Notes: generated by a model not told the origin, from the sequence alone. A DNA stretch of 64,000 nt from Opeltia flavorubescens (GCA_000442125.1 KE546972.1:518022-582021); one strand, 5' to 3'; positions 34,281 through 46,201 are shown, counted from the stretch's first letter. Program-made: numbers and translations.

Positions 34281-35238
34281 ATGGATCCTCAGGTTCAAAT
34301 TGGTAGCGGCAGCAATCAGGTCAATGAGGGTGATGTCGAAATGCAAGGCGGCGATGATGGTGACGATGTTGTTGAGGTTGCCGAAAACGGCGCTGCGGCA
34401 GGGGGAGTACCTGAGGAAGAGAAACCTGCGGAGCGCGTTACCTTTATCGAGTGAGCACGACGATTCTTTTTTGTTGGATCAACGGCAAATCAGTACGCGA
34501 CCCAAAAAATCGATTACTTACACCGTCATGTAGTTACCTCAAATCTCCCATGGTGGAACTCCTTATTGGCACAGGCGACTCGCAAACCCTCCTCATGGCC
34601 CATAAAGCTCTCTTGACGAAATCGCCATTCTTCAAGGAGAAGCTTGCCTCCACCAATCGCATGGAACTCGGCGACGATGATCTAGACGCCATGTCCTGCT
34701 TCCTCGAATACCTCTACACAGGCGAATACTTCCCGCACAAACTCCCCAGCGGTTCGCTTGAATCGGATCCATCGCTGCCGAAGATTGATGACAGCGGAGC
34801 GCAATTGCTGAAACATGCAAGAGTGTATACACTGGCGGAGAAGTTAGACATGCCTGTATGTTCCTTTTCAATTTCGATGTTCTGACTTCAAGTGAGCCCC
34901 AAGCTAATTTTCTCCAGGCCCTCAAATCCCTTTCGCACTCTAAGATCCACCTTATCACCTCCACCGCCATCGCCGAGATTGCCTATGCCCGCTACGTTTA
35001 TTCCAATACCACCCGCTCCGACCTCACGATCCGGAAACCTGTCGCGAGCTTCTGGGGCCAGCGTTCCCATGTCCTGCGGCACGAGACGGAGGGTAGTTTC
35101 CGAGATATGTGTCTGGCGTTCCCGGAGTTTGCGTTTGATGTGCTGAGTTTTGTGCTCGACGCGGAAGAAAGAAGGGCACAGAGAAGAGGGGATGATGAGG
35201 TGGGAAAGAGCGCGAGGAAGAGGGCTAGAGGGGCGTGA
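34281..35238 (+). CDS. BTB/POZ domain protein
   Basis: Exons 34281-34450, 34534-34855 and 34918-35238 give 270 aa. An acidic N-terminus (NEGDVEMQGGDDGDDVVEV) is followed by a BTB fold at ~57-165: VELLIGTGDSQTLLMAHKAL, LTKSPFFKEKL, LDAMSCFLEYLYTGEYF and HARVYTLAEKLDMPALKSL. The last segment crosses intron 2. The C-terminal part is helical and ends in a basic cluster (GKSARKRARGA) that could be a nuclear signal. BTB proteins of this fungal type serve as dimerisation or Cul3-adaptor modules. No partner can be named from the sequence. Confidence 0.88.
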
Positions 35239-35773
35239 GTGAGAGGAGTGGCTGGCTTCAAGGCTGTGGTGGGAAGGTTGAGTGTAAGAATTTGGGTCGG
35301 CCGCGGCCGAGAGGGTGTTTATGCTGTTGTCATTGCTAATCTTGCGAGATCTTCAAGCGAATACGGAGGATGATGCATATTTCCTGGGATATGCAATACT
35401 TGGCTACAATTCTTCTAGCTGGACATAGACCGGGTTTTGGTGGATGTGTCAAAAAAAGCTCTGCTAAATATCGTTAAAATCTGTAGACTAGTCTGTGCAA
35501 TATAATTTGAAATAATTGATACAAATTTTCGCTATCAAGGCTTTGCTATGCTTTCAACTGAACCCCTTTACAACTCCAAAAACACTCCATCCAATTCCCT
35601 TTGATGAACAACTGTACTCTGTAAAAAAAGTTGAGCCGCGTATTGTCACCAAATTTTTGTCCCCAGCCGTAGTAACCTTTCTTTTGCGGGTGCTCTGCGC
35701 CTTTCTTGGCCCCAGTTTCAGTGCTAACCCCATATTTTACTCCCTCGGGTTTTTTTTACCCATACAGTCGACT
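35239..35773. other. convergent intergenic spacer
   Basis: 535 bp, 3' ends of the BTB and PAP2-type genes. Nothing recognised. Confidence 0.5.
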
Positions 35774-37061
35774 TCATATCCGCCCGCCTCTAAACCTGAA
35801 CCTCTCTCCCGTCGACGGTATCGGCTTTTCCACCCTTAAGCACCACAGCAGCAAATCCTCCAACGGCAACAGCGCCAAGAATACCCCATTACACAGATAT
35901 GCCAAAGCCGCAACAAAGCACGCCATCAACGCATCCATCCAATAATGATTCGCCGTCGCAACAATCGTCACGAGAATCATACCCGGATACCCCAGCCCAA
36001 TCAGAATATACACGCACTTCCAAAATGTCGACTTGCGGACCTCGCCTTTTTCGAGCGTACGCCGGAAGATGCCAGCGTGGTAGAACATGGTGCAGCCGAT
36101 GACGAAGGCATAACCAAAATGCATGCTCGGCATCGCGGCAAGGGAGTTGACGTAGTCACCGCTCATCCAGATGCTTGTTGCGTTATCGTGGCGGACTGAG
36201 TCGAGGAAGCCGTATTCCTTTGGCAAGAGACGCGGTGGCATACAAGGGTATAGAGTGAAAGTCATAAAGGCGAGGAAATTTGTCAGGGTGAGGGTGCGAC
36301 GGACGGTTGCGAAAGTGGGGTGCGAGGGAGCGATGTAGTAGTACCAAGCAATGAAGCCGACGGTACCTGGGATGTGTATGAGAGCGTAGGCTCTATTGAG
36401 AACGGTTAGGGCGGTCTGGTGGCCGGACATAAACCAATGCTGAACATTGTGTTCGGTGAGGGGGAAGAGGAAGCTGAGAGGGCCGAATTGTTCGAATCTA
36501 AGGACAGCAAGGCCGTGGGACTGTGAGACGTCCCAGATTGATTCGGAGAAGATCCTTTGAGAGACGATCTTGGTCAGGCGGTAAAAGAGGTAGGTGATTA
36601 TCCAATAGAACATTTCGATGAGGAAGGGAAATTTCTGGAGGATGCGGCTATGGATGTGGTCGGCGAAGCGAGATGTGTTTGGGGTGTACACGGCCAATCC
36701 ACAGAATCTTCGTCTTTTTGGGAGCTGTTTCAAGGAAGAGATGTGATCCTGGGAATCATCATCATTGTCGGGATTGTACCACAGCAGATCTTCCGAGGAA
36801 CCGGAGGCTGTGGACTCGTCCAGTAGAGAGTGATATTTATCATCTTGCCTACTGCCAAGGATCTTGAAGTTCTTTCTCCTGGTGAAGAACATGGCGCTGA
36901 TGAGGATCGACAAGACAATCTGAGCGACACTGTCAGCGTTTTTGCGACTGGAAAATGAAGGCTATGAGGCATACGAGTGGTTCACCCCAGGGGGGAAGAT
37001 GGTACATGGGCTCGCTGTTCCATGCCGGAGGAGTTTCGGAGACTGTCAGATTCGGTGCCAT
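35774..37061 (-). CDS. PAP2-superfamily membrane protein (inositolphosphotransferase-like)
   Basis: Exons 37061-36975 and 36919-35774 join in phase 0 over a 55-nt intron (GTATGC donor, CTGAC branch, CTCAG acceptor) to give 410 aa. There are five to six TM segments. The PAP2_3/Aur1-type motifs are YPCMPPRLLP, AAMPSMHFGYAF (PSxH) and VATANHYWMDAL (H...D). These supply the catalytic His-Asp pair of lipid phosphatases and inositolphosphorylceramide synthases. It differs from Aur1 in its PSMH and longer cytosolic N-terminus, so a related lipid phosphate-transfer or phosphatase role is inferred. The exon 1 call is supported by LPPWGEPL joined to IVLSILIS. Confidence 0.8.
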
Positions 37062-38749
37062 CGTGTGCTTGCTGTTTACACTGAAGAGCGGCTATGTTTG
37101 TAACATCGACTTGTGTCACGTTGCGGTCACGCGACCAAGTACAATCGGCAAGAATAGCCAAAGACTGCAAAGGTAGCCAAGGCGATCTTATTTGTACGTG
37201 CGGGCGGTGGGGAGGTCGTATTATCGATAATGAGGTATTGAGGATTCAAAAGCTGGGAGGTGTTTACGTGTACTTTGATGGAAAATCAGCTGGGGTCAAA
37301 AGGCTTGTGAATGGCCGACTTAAGGGTTGAGTATCTTATAGATGACATGGAAAACAAAGCATTGCTATGAATGATGATCATCGAGAGGCTTACCATGTAA
37401 GGACCGTAAAGGGGAAACCGAAAAGAAGACCGTGGTTCAACGTCCTCGGCAAGGAGACGTGGCAATAGAATGGTAGATTCGGACAGGTACAGATATTACT
37501 CTTAGGGCTAAGAACATACACGAAGAAAAAGGTAAGACCACGCAAAGTGGTAGGTTGAAGACTACGACATTTATTTTCAGATCTTGAGGTTGAAGCCCTC
37601 CGACTCAGCCGACGATGATCTTCAGCCGTCCACCGTGTCCCGGCTTAATTTCTCCGCTTCCACCTGCAGCTAAGCTAAGCCCCGTTCCACCCCTGAGTCG
37701 TTAAGTCAAGTGAACAGACAATGATTGAAGCGACGTCTCAACCGTTGATGATAATTGTAACGGTTTCTCCACGCTCACGCGACACCGTTGCGAACCTAAT
37801 ACTCTCGATGTTGAGCAGATTATACATACTACCCTCGTGGCTTCCACGTGGATGGCGAATCGAGCTATCGAAGCGCCAAGCCATCTGTCTCACCAATCAA
37901 TGTGAGCCTTGGTTGATGACAAGAAGTTTCCAGAGGACGTTGGAGCCAAGCCTCAAAATCAAGTATTGAAATGATGGATAATACTACACTATGGGATGGC
38001 CCTATACCTACTAATCAATGCGAATATTTTGTGATTTGAACCGTGGAAATAGACATTGGTCTTATTGGCCAAGCATTGTGCTTAGTCATGAACCCACATC
38101 TTCACCTGATTTCTTTTCTCATTTGGAACACTTCTTGAAATATCAACCTAATAGCATCCATTCCTTATCATCAATTATGCTTCGTCACCATGAGTATGTT
38201 GATCATTGGTGATGCTGAAACGGATTGTCGCAGTCTTTTTTCGCTAGCAGTATCTGCTTCCTCAAGGTTTACTGTTAGATAGATACTGCATACATTGCCT
38301 GCTTGAAGATATTTCTAGCAATGCTTCGGATCTTGATATAAAATCTCTAAGGATATTATGTCTGTGGGAGTTGACTTGCCATACAATCCAAACTCGTCAC
38401 ATATACCGTACTATTCAAGACTATCAGAAGGTGCGAGATTGCAGCAAGTTTCGGAATGCATTCCAATATTACATATCGGAAGTCATAGTGAATGCAGATG
38501 AAGCCATGACACTGGTGACACTACACCTACAATTTTGAATCAGTGGAGATGAGCATGGCTTCAATGACTTCGAAAACGTGATAAAATACCTCGAAGCTGT
38601 TTTGGACTTTCCGAATTGGTTTTAGCTCCCTTTCTCCACAACGCGTCGTCTAACCTCGGCGCGTCAAACATACCATAACTTCATACACAAAGTCTAGAAT
38701 ACCGTGACATATACGACTCCGCGATCCATTGTCAACGACGTATGACACC
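37062..38749. promoter_or_regulatory. 1.7 kb gene-free stretch between divergent genes
   Basis: Short ORFs only. The middle (about 38000-38600) is AT-richer but keeps CpA/TpG, so it is not RIP-affected. No gene, RNA or repeat could be supported. Confidence 0.5.
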
Positions 38750-40423
38750 ATGCCTCGTCCGAAGAGAACAAAGGTAGCGCCTTCGGCTCCAGTCGCACTC
38801 TCTTCGATCGTGGGCGCGAAGCGAATGATGGATCTCGAACCATTATCTGCTTCAGAATCAGTATCCTCCAGTCGCGGGACCAATACGAGCGATGACAGCG
38901 AAGGGATAATAACGAAAAGCAAGACTGGCGTCAACCGGAGAGGAGTCGCGCCGCAGGTGGCCACAATGAGCGGAGCGCTTGCTGATGAAGACATGGGTGG
39001 GAAAAGATTGAAGCCACTTTCGTCAAAGCGAAGAGTAGCACTATCGAGGATAGCAAGGGAGGCGGATCATGCGAAGACGATTGGAGGCTTGAAGGCGCAA
39101 AGGAATGCAGCACTTGCAGCCGAGAGGATGGTGAGAGAAGAAAAGGAGCCAGAAGTCCAGATACAATCAACTCAGCTTGTTGAGGTTCAGGCTCCGACGT
39201 CCAATTCACCTCAGCAGCCTTCGCATGCTCCGGTTCAAGTTCTACATGCCCCACGAGAGATTCATGTGACCAAGCCGAGGACAACACCATCGAGAGAAAC
39301 ATCCATACTGGCCATCGAAAACTTCAAGCGGAGACCAAGACAGCCAAGTCTACTCCAAATTGCTCAAGCGCACACCGCAGGCCAAGATTCGGAGCTTGAT
39401 GAGACCTTGGACGACTTCAACCCGGATGACGAGTCAACGCCTTTGCATCAATCAACCAATGGCGTACAGCATGAACCCTCGTCAACATCCTCTTCGCGCA
39501 AGCGCAAGTTATCTTCTCCACGCGTTCAAGTCCTATCTTCACAACCTCCAACTCCGCCAGATCGATCCTCGTCGCCGGTGCCGTCTCTATCTAGTAACAT
39601 TTTCGATATCTTTGAGGACGACCCTCGACCAAACCCCCCTCTTCCAACTATCCCAACAAGTAAAACAAAAAATGCATCGCGCACAAGCAATAGCGATACC
39701 TTAGCTCCTCCACATAGCAGCTCATCTCCAGAAAAATCACACCGAGAAAATCGGCAGTCCAAAGTTCGCAGCAAGAAATCTGAGACGGCTTCAAAAACCA
39801 AGGGAAAATCTACCAGCACAAAAGCCCGCAAGAACCTCTCTACTCTTCTTCCTCCGCGCTCTCCATCTCCAATCCAAGCCTCACCCAGCACCATACCAAA
39901 GTCTCGTTCACCGCTGAAACCCATCACCACATCTGCACTACAGAATCTCCTTCCTCGTCGCCGACGCGTCGTATCGAAGAACAAAGAAAACAACATCTAT
40001 GAATTAAATACCAGTAGTGACCTGGATAGCTTCAACGTGGGAGAGATCGACGAAGATCAAGACGAGCTGAGCTTTCACGCTCTTGCCAGGCACTCTCGTA
40101 AACCAGGAGTCGAGAAGACAGAAAGCAAGACTGGCACAGGGAGACCGAAGAAGGGAAAACAGGTTGCCAACGGTGTGGCATCCAAAGCGAAAGGAGGGAA
40201 GAGACCAAGTGCCACATACTCGCGCAGACAGAACTCGGAGCCCAATGAAAACGAGGATGCCAGCTCCAGTGGTGAAGAAGATCATGGAGGAATGCCGATA
40301 CAGGACGGCAAAATAAAGGAGGAGATGAAGAAATTAGCGGCGAAGTTCAGAGAAGTCGACGATTGGGGACTGGAATTCGAGGAAGTTACAGGGAGCAGTG
40401 ACCGGATGCGAGATGCGAGGTGA
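38750..40423 (+). CDS. Ser/Lys-rich nuclear-type hypothetical protein
   Basis: A single exon of 557 aa from MPRPKRTKVAPS. I do not recognise a family. Almost the whole protein is low-complexity and charged, with basic clusters that look like nuclear signals (RPKRTKV, KRLKPLSSKRR, RKRKLSS, RRRRVVSKNKE) and many SP/TP sites. Two segments look ordered: a helix READHAKTIGGLKAQRNAAL near residue 110, and a C-terminal acidic helix EEMKKLAAKFREVDDWGLEF. The latter is the most likely conserved contact region. A chromatin or kinetochore-linked role is a guess only. It ends 245 bp from the PRO1 stop in a convergent arrangement. Confidence 0.7.
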   Translation: MPRPKRTKVAPSAPVALSSIVGAKRMMDLEPLSASESVSSSRGTNTSDDSEGIITKSKTGVNRRGVAPQVATMSGALADEDMGGKRLKPLSSKRRVALSRIAREADHAKTIGGLKAQRNAALAAERMVREEKEPEVQIQSTQLVEVQAPTSNSPQQPSHAPVQVLHAPREIHVTKPRTTPSRETSILAIENFKRRPRQPSLLQIAQAHTAGQDSELDETLDDFNPDDESTPLHQSTNGVQHEPSSTSSSRKRKLSSPRVQVLSSQPPTPPDRSSSPVPSLSSNIFDIFEDDPRPNPPLPTIPTSKTKNASRTSNSDTLAPPHSSSSPEKSHRENRQSKVRSKKSETASKTKGKSTSTKARKNLSTLLPPRSPSPIQASPSTIPKSRSPLKPITTSALQNLLPRRRRVVSKNKENNIYELNTSSDLDSFNVGEIDEDQDELSFHALARHSRKPGVEKTESKTGTGRPKKGKQVANGVASKAKGGKRPSATYSRRQNSEPNENEDASSSGEEDHGGMPIQDGKIKEEMKKLAAKFREVDDWGLEFEEVTGSSDRMRDAR

Positions 40424-40668
40424 TGGTGTTATCTTATTTGCGGGAGGTGCATTGGATTCTCTATGCTGGTGTTTGATGAGAGCTGTTTGAAATCCTTGTG
40501 ACGAATCAATGTGCGAAATTAGGGGAGCATCTGTAACGGTGTGAAGTTGAATGTCTGTTTGCATGGATATGAAAGAGCGCAAGAGTGTACTTGAGCAGGC
40601 GTATGAAAACATTATGCAAGTGCTTTCATTAGTCTAAATGATGTATCGGAAGCTCTTCCAATGACAAT

Positions 40669-42353
40669 TTAAGTCTGTTCCTCCATTTCTGGTATGAGTT
40701 GCGATACCTTGAGAGTGGCCGGCGGCTCATTGGTGGAACTTGATGCGTATTCAACAGCTGTTTGAGAGCTTGACTGACTCGTACAATCGTCGTAGGATGC
40801 AGTTCGGGGTGCTGGAGGAAGACTCGGTGTGGCTGGCCGATTTCCTACCTTCTCCCTCCTGATCAAGCTCACATTCTCCCTCCATGCCACATACTCCGAA
40901 TCCGCGTACCCCAAAACCCCTTCGATCTGCGTACTCTGCAATCCCTTAATCCTCATAATCTGGGTCGAGCTGTAATTGACTAGGGCTCTTCCTACTTCCA
41001 GTGGAGCTTTGAGGTCTTGGCTAGATATTCCATTTGGCAAACCTGATGCGATCTTGGATCTTGAAGGTACGACAACTATTCGCACTGCTTCTTGCTGCGC
41101 GAAAGAACCTTCCACATCTACGACACCAACGGGTAATAGACCTGCTTTTGCGGCGAGAGCACGGTGAGCACCTTCGTCAATGAAGATTGTTCCGTGAGCG
41201 GCCAAGCCGTGCAGAAGCCAGAAAGACCGGTCACGAATTGGCTCGAGGTCTGGTAGGAACCGAGTATGCAAAGGAGTTCTCGACAGACCATCTAGATGAA
41301 GCGATGCCGTAGACCTTGACAGCAGGTCGTCTTCTGCATGCACAGAGGGCTCAGATAAAAGATCTTGCGATGCATCTTTAAGAGACTGACAGTGCTTGAC
41401 AATGTTTGCGATGTTTCCAGGATTGGATGAGCGAGCAATGATAGTAGTCACGCCGGCAGATGTAGCAAGGCGGGCTGCAACGAGTTTAGTCGACATACCT
41501 CCTGTACCCAAGCTGGACCCAGCAGAGGTCACGTCCGCTTCAAGGGTGGCGACGTCCTGGACTACCTCGATGGGAACGGCATCCACATGTGTCCGTGGGT
41601 TCTTATCGTACAGACAATCCACATCAGTCATAAGGAATAGGTAATCTGCTTGAACCATAGCTGCGGTAATCGCCGAGAGGGTGTCATTGTCCCCAAATCG
41701 AATTTCCTAAAGATTGTCAGTGCCGTGGAATAGATCGAGAGCACGCATGCTGACGTACTGAGACAGCCAGGGTATCGTTCTCGTTAACAATAGGAATAAC
41801 ACCCATGTTGAGAAGTTCTGCAAGTGTGTTCTGAGCATTTTGATATTGTGTTCGCTGTTTCCGTTCAGCCATTGATCCACAATAGCCGGATTTGCGTCTC
41901 ACATCAGCGATATCGTTTCTCGTCAACAGTATCTGAGCGATTGGCTGTCGTAGGTGCCCAAAGAGGCTGTCATAGAGAGTCATCAGACGACATTGCCCAA
42001 CTGCTGCTAAAGCCTTCAACCCCCATAAGCGTTGTTTTTCCCACGGATACATCTGTCCAAGATGCTTGCCTGTATTGTAGAAAGCTGCTTGGGCTTCTTC
42101 TCCACATCCATTCTCCGTAATCCCACCGCAATGGCTCCAGACGAAACAATAACCACTCGGTGTCCATCTTTGTGGAGTTTTACTGCAGTTTCGACAATGA
42201 GCGTAAGAATGGATAGGAGAGGTTCATGGGTTTTTTCGTCAACGATTGAGCTGCTCCCTTTAGAAAAGATCTGTATCAGTAGATTTTCATCTTCTGTCCC
42301 AGACCTTGCGTACCCAGCTTGATAACGATGGTTAGACGTTGATGTCCCTTCAT
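40669..42353 (-). CDS. PRO1: glutamate 5-kinase with C-terminal PUA domain
   Basis: Exons 42353-42314, 42257-42070, 42013-41759 and 41706-40669 give 506 aa. The enzyme phosphorylates glutamate, the first step of proline synthesis, in the cytosol. The amino-acid-kinase domain shows [14 protein letters not shown] (across intron 1), [72 protein letters not shown] and [15 protein letters not shown]. The C-terminal PUA domain is marked by [10 protein letters not shown] and [14 protein letters not shown]. Intron 2 (42014-42069) starts with GC instead of GT. A ~50-residue Ser-rich tail extends past PUA. It is divergent from ATP23 with 228 bp between starts. Confidence 0.94.
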
Positions 42354-42581
42354 GGTGCATACCTTTAGAGGCCAGACTCAAATGAAATACCCAGTATATA
42401 TCCTCCCTGCAAACAAGCAGCTGCCATTGATGGGCGTTGCGCCCGATGCGCCCAAATTCATTATTATTTTGGTTGAGTCATCTCAAGATTTGTGGGACTC
42501 GGCTCTTTTTTTTTGCTTTGACCATGTCTGTGCTCTTGTGACCGCGCTTGCACTGCCAACCTTTGACGAGATCCTCTTCAA
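42354..42581. promoter_or_regulatory. bidirectional promoter, PRO1 / ATP23
   Basis: 228 bp between divergent starts. A T-run is at 42507-42514. Confidence 0.5.
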
Positions 42582-43397
42582 ATGCCAGACGACCAGGGAT
42601 TGGACACGCCCAATGAGCAGGGAAGCACAGGCTATGTTTCGGGTGATGACCTTTCAACAAGATATGGCAACTACTTCCGCCTCGCATTTGGTCGGATGAC
42701 CGAGGAAGGAGCGCAGCAATGGAAACTAGACCGTGATGAACGCAACAAGGAAGCCGATTGCGCAAGATGCGAGAAGCACAGAGATTATCTCTTAATGTAC
42801 AGTGCGTGATCTTGGGTCTTCAGGTGAGTTTGCATAAGACTGATAATTATATCCAGGTCCCATCATCCGGTTCATGCGCCAGAACATCAACAAGCTGGGA
42901 GGAGACGTGCATAGCGAGAACATCCGCTGTCGTACATGCACACATCTCTCCAAGGGGGGCTTTGAAAAGGCTTACGGCATTCAACTATGTGCAAATAATT
43001 TGCGGCATCAAGGCGATGTCGAAGATACCTTGGCCCACGGTTGGTGACCAGGACTTCCTTCAGGCGAAACGGCAGCTGCTTATCGTCAACAGAGATGGTA
43101 CATGCATATGATCATCTACGGTTTCAGGTCCAATGGGAAGGTAATCTACGACATGCCGCATGCGCAGAAATCAGAGCTTCGACCCTTAGCGGCGAATGCA
43201 GATGGCTTCGAGAGTTCTGGGACAGGGGCCAGTGGAAATTCACACAACAGTTCCAGGAGTGCATTAGACGTCGGGCGGCATTATCGGTAGCCAGACGACC
43301 AGAGTGCAAGGATGATGTGCAAGCTGTCAAGGTCGTCAACGAGGTCTGGGACAGTTGTTTCCCAGATACTAGGCCTTTCGACGAGATCTACCGATAA
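42582..43397 (+). CDS. ATP23: mitochondrial inner-membrane protease ATP23
   Basis: Exons 42582-42801, 42857-43039 and 43093-43397 give 235 aa. Atp23 is a zinc metallopeptidase of the intermembrane space that processes Atp6 and helps assemble ATP synthase. The active site [11 protein letters not shown] has its HExxH Glu codon split by intron 2. Other family marks are [72 protein letters not shown] and the closing [15 protein letters not shown]. The Cys set needed for Mia40-type import is present (CARCEKH, CRTC, CAEIR, DSCF). Size and order match yeast. Confidence 0.95.
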
Positions 43398-43622
43398 GAG
43401 GACTGACGGACAGTGTGTATGTCTGAAAATAATCCCGCACGTGGCATATCAAGGTAGCATTGCAATGGCGTTCAAGAAGAAATCGTTAGATACCCTCAAC
43501 TCCGGCTGCTATGTAGGGACTTATAAAAGCAAGAAAAGCTAATGAAAATATTCCAGTGACAGCCCTATCCCAAGTTGGTGCAAATGGTTCATCGCCAGAA
43601 GGAAAGCGGCTACAAAGGCACC

Positions 43623-44990
43623 CTAATCACGCTGCGATAGTAGCCTTACCGCCTTTTCGAACGAGCCTCGTTGCGATGCCCGCTCGCTCTTGACGCAGTG
43701 TTTGACAATCCATGTATGCCGCTGGACTTCGTCTAGCGTGATCCGTTTTTCAGGATCGAGTACGAGCAGCTAGCACAGGTTAATAGCGTCCCCTAAAGAG
43801 GAATTCTTGAGATACTTACCCTATGGATCAAGTCTTTGGCTTCTGGACTAACAAAGCTCGGCACTGTCATCTCTCCTCTTGCAATTCTTCTTTGCGTCAT
43901 GACTGGTGTGTCTTCGAATGGAGCCTCGCCACACAGGAATTCGTAGGTTAGCACCCCCAAGCTCCAGAGATCAACCTTTTCATTGTAATAATTCTCTTGG
44001 CTACCGGGCTTTATCATTTCCGGTGGCAGATAATCCAGTGTCCCGCACATTGTGTTTCTCCTGTTATTGGGTGCATGTACGCTCCATCCGAAGTCTGATA
44101 TCTTAATTTCTCCGTGAATTCCAACCAGAATGTTTTCGGGTTTGATGTCCCTGTGCATCACATGCTTTTTGTGTAAATATTTCAGCGCTGCAGCCATTTG
44201 AGCGATGTACTGTGCAGCTTTCCACTCCGGAAACTTGTTCTCTCGCCGAAGATGTTTGTACAGCTCTCCTTTGCCAGCAAACTCAAGGATCAGGAAGACA
44301 CGTTTACTGTCATGGAAGTGCCCATAGAATCGCAGGATATTTGGGTGGCGTAAGTTGCTGTGGATTTCTATTTCCCGGCGCACCTGCTTTTCCACTTTCC
44401 CTTGTTGCAGCTCGCTCTTGTGAAGTACTTTCAGAGCACAGACAAATCCGGTAGACCGTTCTTTTGCGAGATACACCCGTCCGAATTTGCCTTTCCCCAA
44501 AGGCTTTCCAATCTCAAACATGCCCAGATGAAACTTCCTTGGTTGAGGTTGGTCATGGCTCGGTGGATTCGATAAACGTTGGGCGGTACTCTCATCGGAC
44601 GGTCTGGTTGAGGAAGAATGACTGGGCGCTCTTCTTGGAGGTGAGGGTGCTGAGGGTGGTATCTGAGATCCTCGCCATTGCGACTGTTGCGTACCTGTCG
44701 TGACAGTTGTTATGGTAGTTTTGGTGACAGTTTCATTGCTGTTTTGCAGCGCATACTTGAGGAGATTTGAGCGATTTGGGTTGGAGGTCAATTGTGTGCC
44801 TTGTCCAAGTCCAGATAAAGGCAGTGCTGTCGATAGAGAGCTCTGACAAATACTTCAGTGACAAAATTGAGGAGTTGGCTATATCAAGGATCACCTTTGG
44901 TTTGGTATAAACCGGCCCATTATTTGTCGGCTCATTCTCATCGTGCACTGACATGCGCTCAAAGCGTGATTCTATCGCTCGGATGGCCAT
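43623..44990 (-). CDS. IPL1: Aurora kinase
   Basis: Exons 44990-44895, 44842-43820 and 43769-43623 give 421 aa. The kinase domain begins near residue 141: [30 protein letters not shown] (Lys), [24 protein letters not shown], and the Aurora activation loop [16 protein letters not shown] with its Thr. The last exon supplies [21 protein letters not shown]; without it the frame would end in intron sequence. The N-terminal ~140 residues are Ser/Thr/Pro-rich, with a conserved start ([15 protein letters not shown]). As the single Aurora seen here it should serve in the chromosomal passenger complex with INCENP/Sli15. Confidence 0.95.
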
Positions 44991-45285
44991 TGGTGCGAAA
45001 GAAATTGTCGACGTAGACTGAGATTCTATCGTTCACCTGCAGTGATAATAGCACCTAAGTCGATGTACTCTAGATTCAAATTCTGCTTGACGCAATCGCA
45101 AGACCAGTGTTTAAGAACATTACTAGGCTCATAGTAAATACCGCTTGTCATTTCCGTAGCAACGGCCGTGCGGCCTAGGTACAGCCGCGCTAAGCGCGGA
45201 AGCCGCTTTTGCTTATCGGTACTAAGCTTCCATGTGAACTACTGAATCGTAGAGGTCTCAATGGGTATTGATTGCATGCCCCATA
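44991..45285. promoter_or_regulatory. bidirectional promoter, Aurora / TIP41
   Basis: 295 bp between divergent starts. It contains a GC-rich imperfect inverted repeat around 45180-45200 (CGCGCTAAGCGCGG). Confidence 0.45.
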
Positions 45286-46201
45286 ATGGACGGGCAATCA
45301 AGTCCAAAAGCGCCCCATGCTTTGGTACACGAGCCTGGTACTGCCATTACTCAACATGGGTTCAAAATTACAACCCGCAAGCTGCCTATCCTGAGAGCAG
45401 AGCCAATCGAGCGCATGACGGCCACACTGGGTATCGCTCCCCCAGAGATGATATTTGGTGACAACATTGCATCCATTGAACATCTTGAAACTGGGTGGAG
45501 CATCGATTTCAATGCTTTGCATGCATTGGACAAGGTTGATAAGACAGGTAACTCAATGTTGCAGGTGGCGCACTCGAAGGAGTGGCAGAGAACGAGGTTC
45601 GAGCCCAGGACCGCAGGGAGAGACGCCATTGCTGAGGAAGGATAGAGAAAAGAAACATGAAGGAATTACAGAAGTGGTGAAGCCGTTCGATTGGTCCTAT
45701 TCCACAGATTACAAAGGCACCGAACGATCAGCGTCTGTCTGCCTCAAACCTTCCGATACCCCGATTCCACTTGAGCTTCTGAAACGTCCAGATCCTATCA
45801 TATTCTTCGACGAAGTGATGCTATACGAGGACGAGATGGCGGATAATGGCATTACCGCGCTCTCCTGCAAAGTGAGAGTCATGCCTGCACGGCTCTTGCT
45901 TCTTTGTCGCTTCTTCATGCGTTTGGATGGAGTCATGGTTCGAATCAGAGATACAAGGGTGTACGTGGAGTTCCAGACACAAGAGATAATAAGAGAATAC
46001 ACTGCGCGAGAAGAAAGATACGAAGTATTACGACAGGTAGAGGCACCCAAATAATCTGCTTGTTGGGGCCGTATCACTGACAATTTGTAGAAGCTGGCAA
46101 TGAAGGGTAGAGATGTACCTGCACAGTTAAGAGATCCAAATAACCTCGTGGAGTCACTGCCTATAGTGGACCAAACCCTGGACCGGGTCGTACTTCAGTG
46201 A
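45286..46201 (+). CDS. TIP41: TIP41 (TOR/PP2A signalling regulator)
   Basis: Exons 45286-45596, 45646-46036 and 46091-46201 give 270 aa. Family blocks follow in order: ITQHGFKITTRKLPILRAEP, LGIAPPEMIFGDN, LETGWSIDFNALHALDKVD, VAHSKEW, then in exon 2 VVKPFDWSYSTDYKG, RPDPIIFFDEVMLYEDEMAD, NGITALSCKVRVMPARLLLL and VMVRIRDTRVYVEF. Tip41 binds the PP2A-associated Tap42 system and PP2A-like phosphatases downstream of TORC1. Intron 1 (49 nt) has a GTTCGA donor. The start MDGQSSPK is the first Met of the frame and gives a short N-terminus, which is normal outside yeast. Confidence 0.92.

Noticed and set aside
43793-43819. Aurora kinase ending in VSISRIPL
   Set aside because: These residues are intron read-through; the next exon supplies the conserved kinase C-lobe end.
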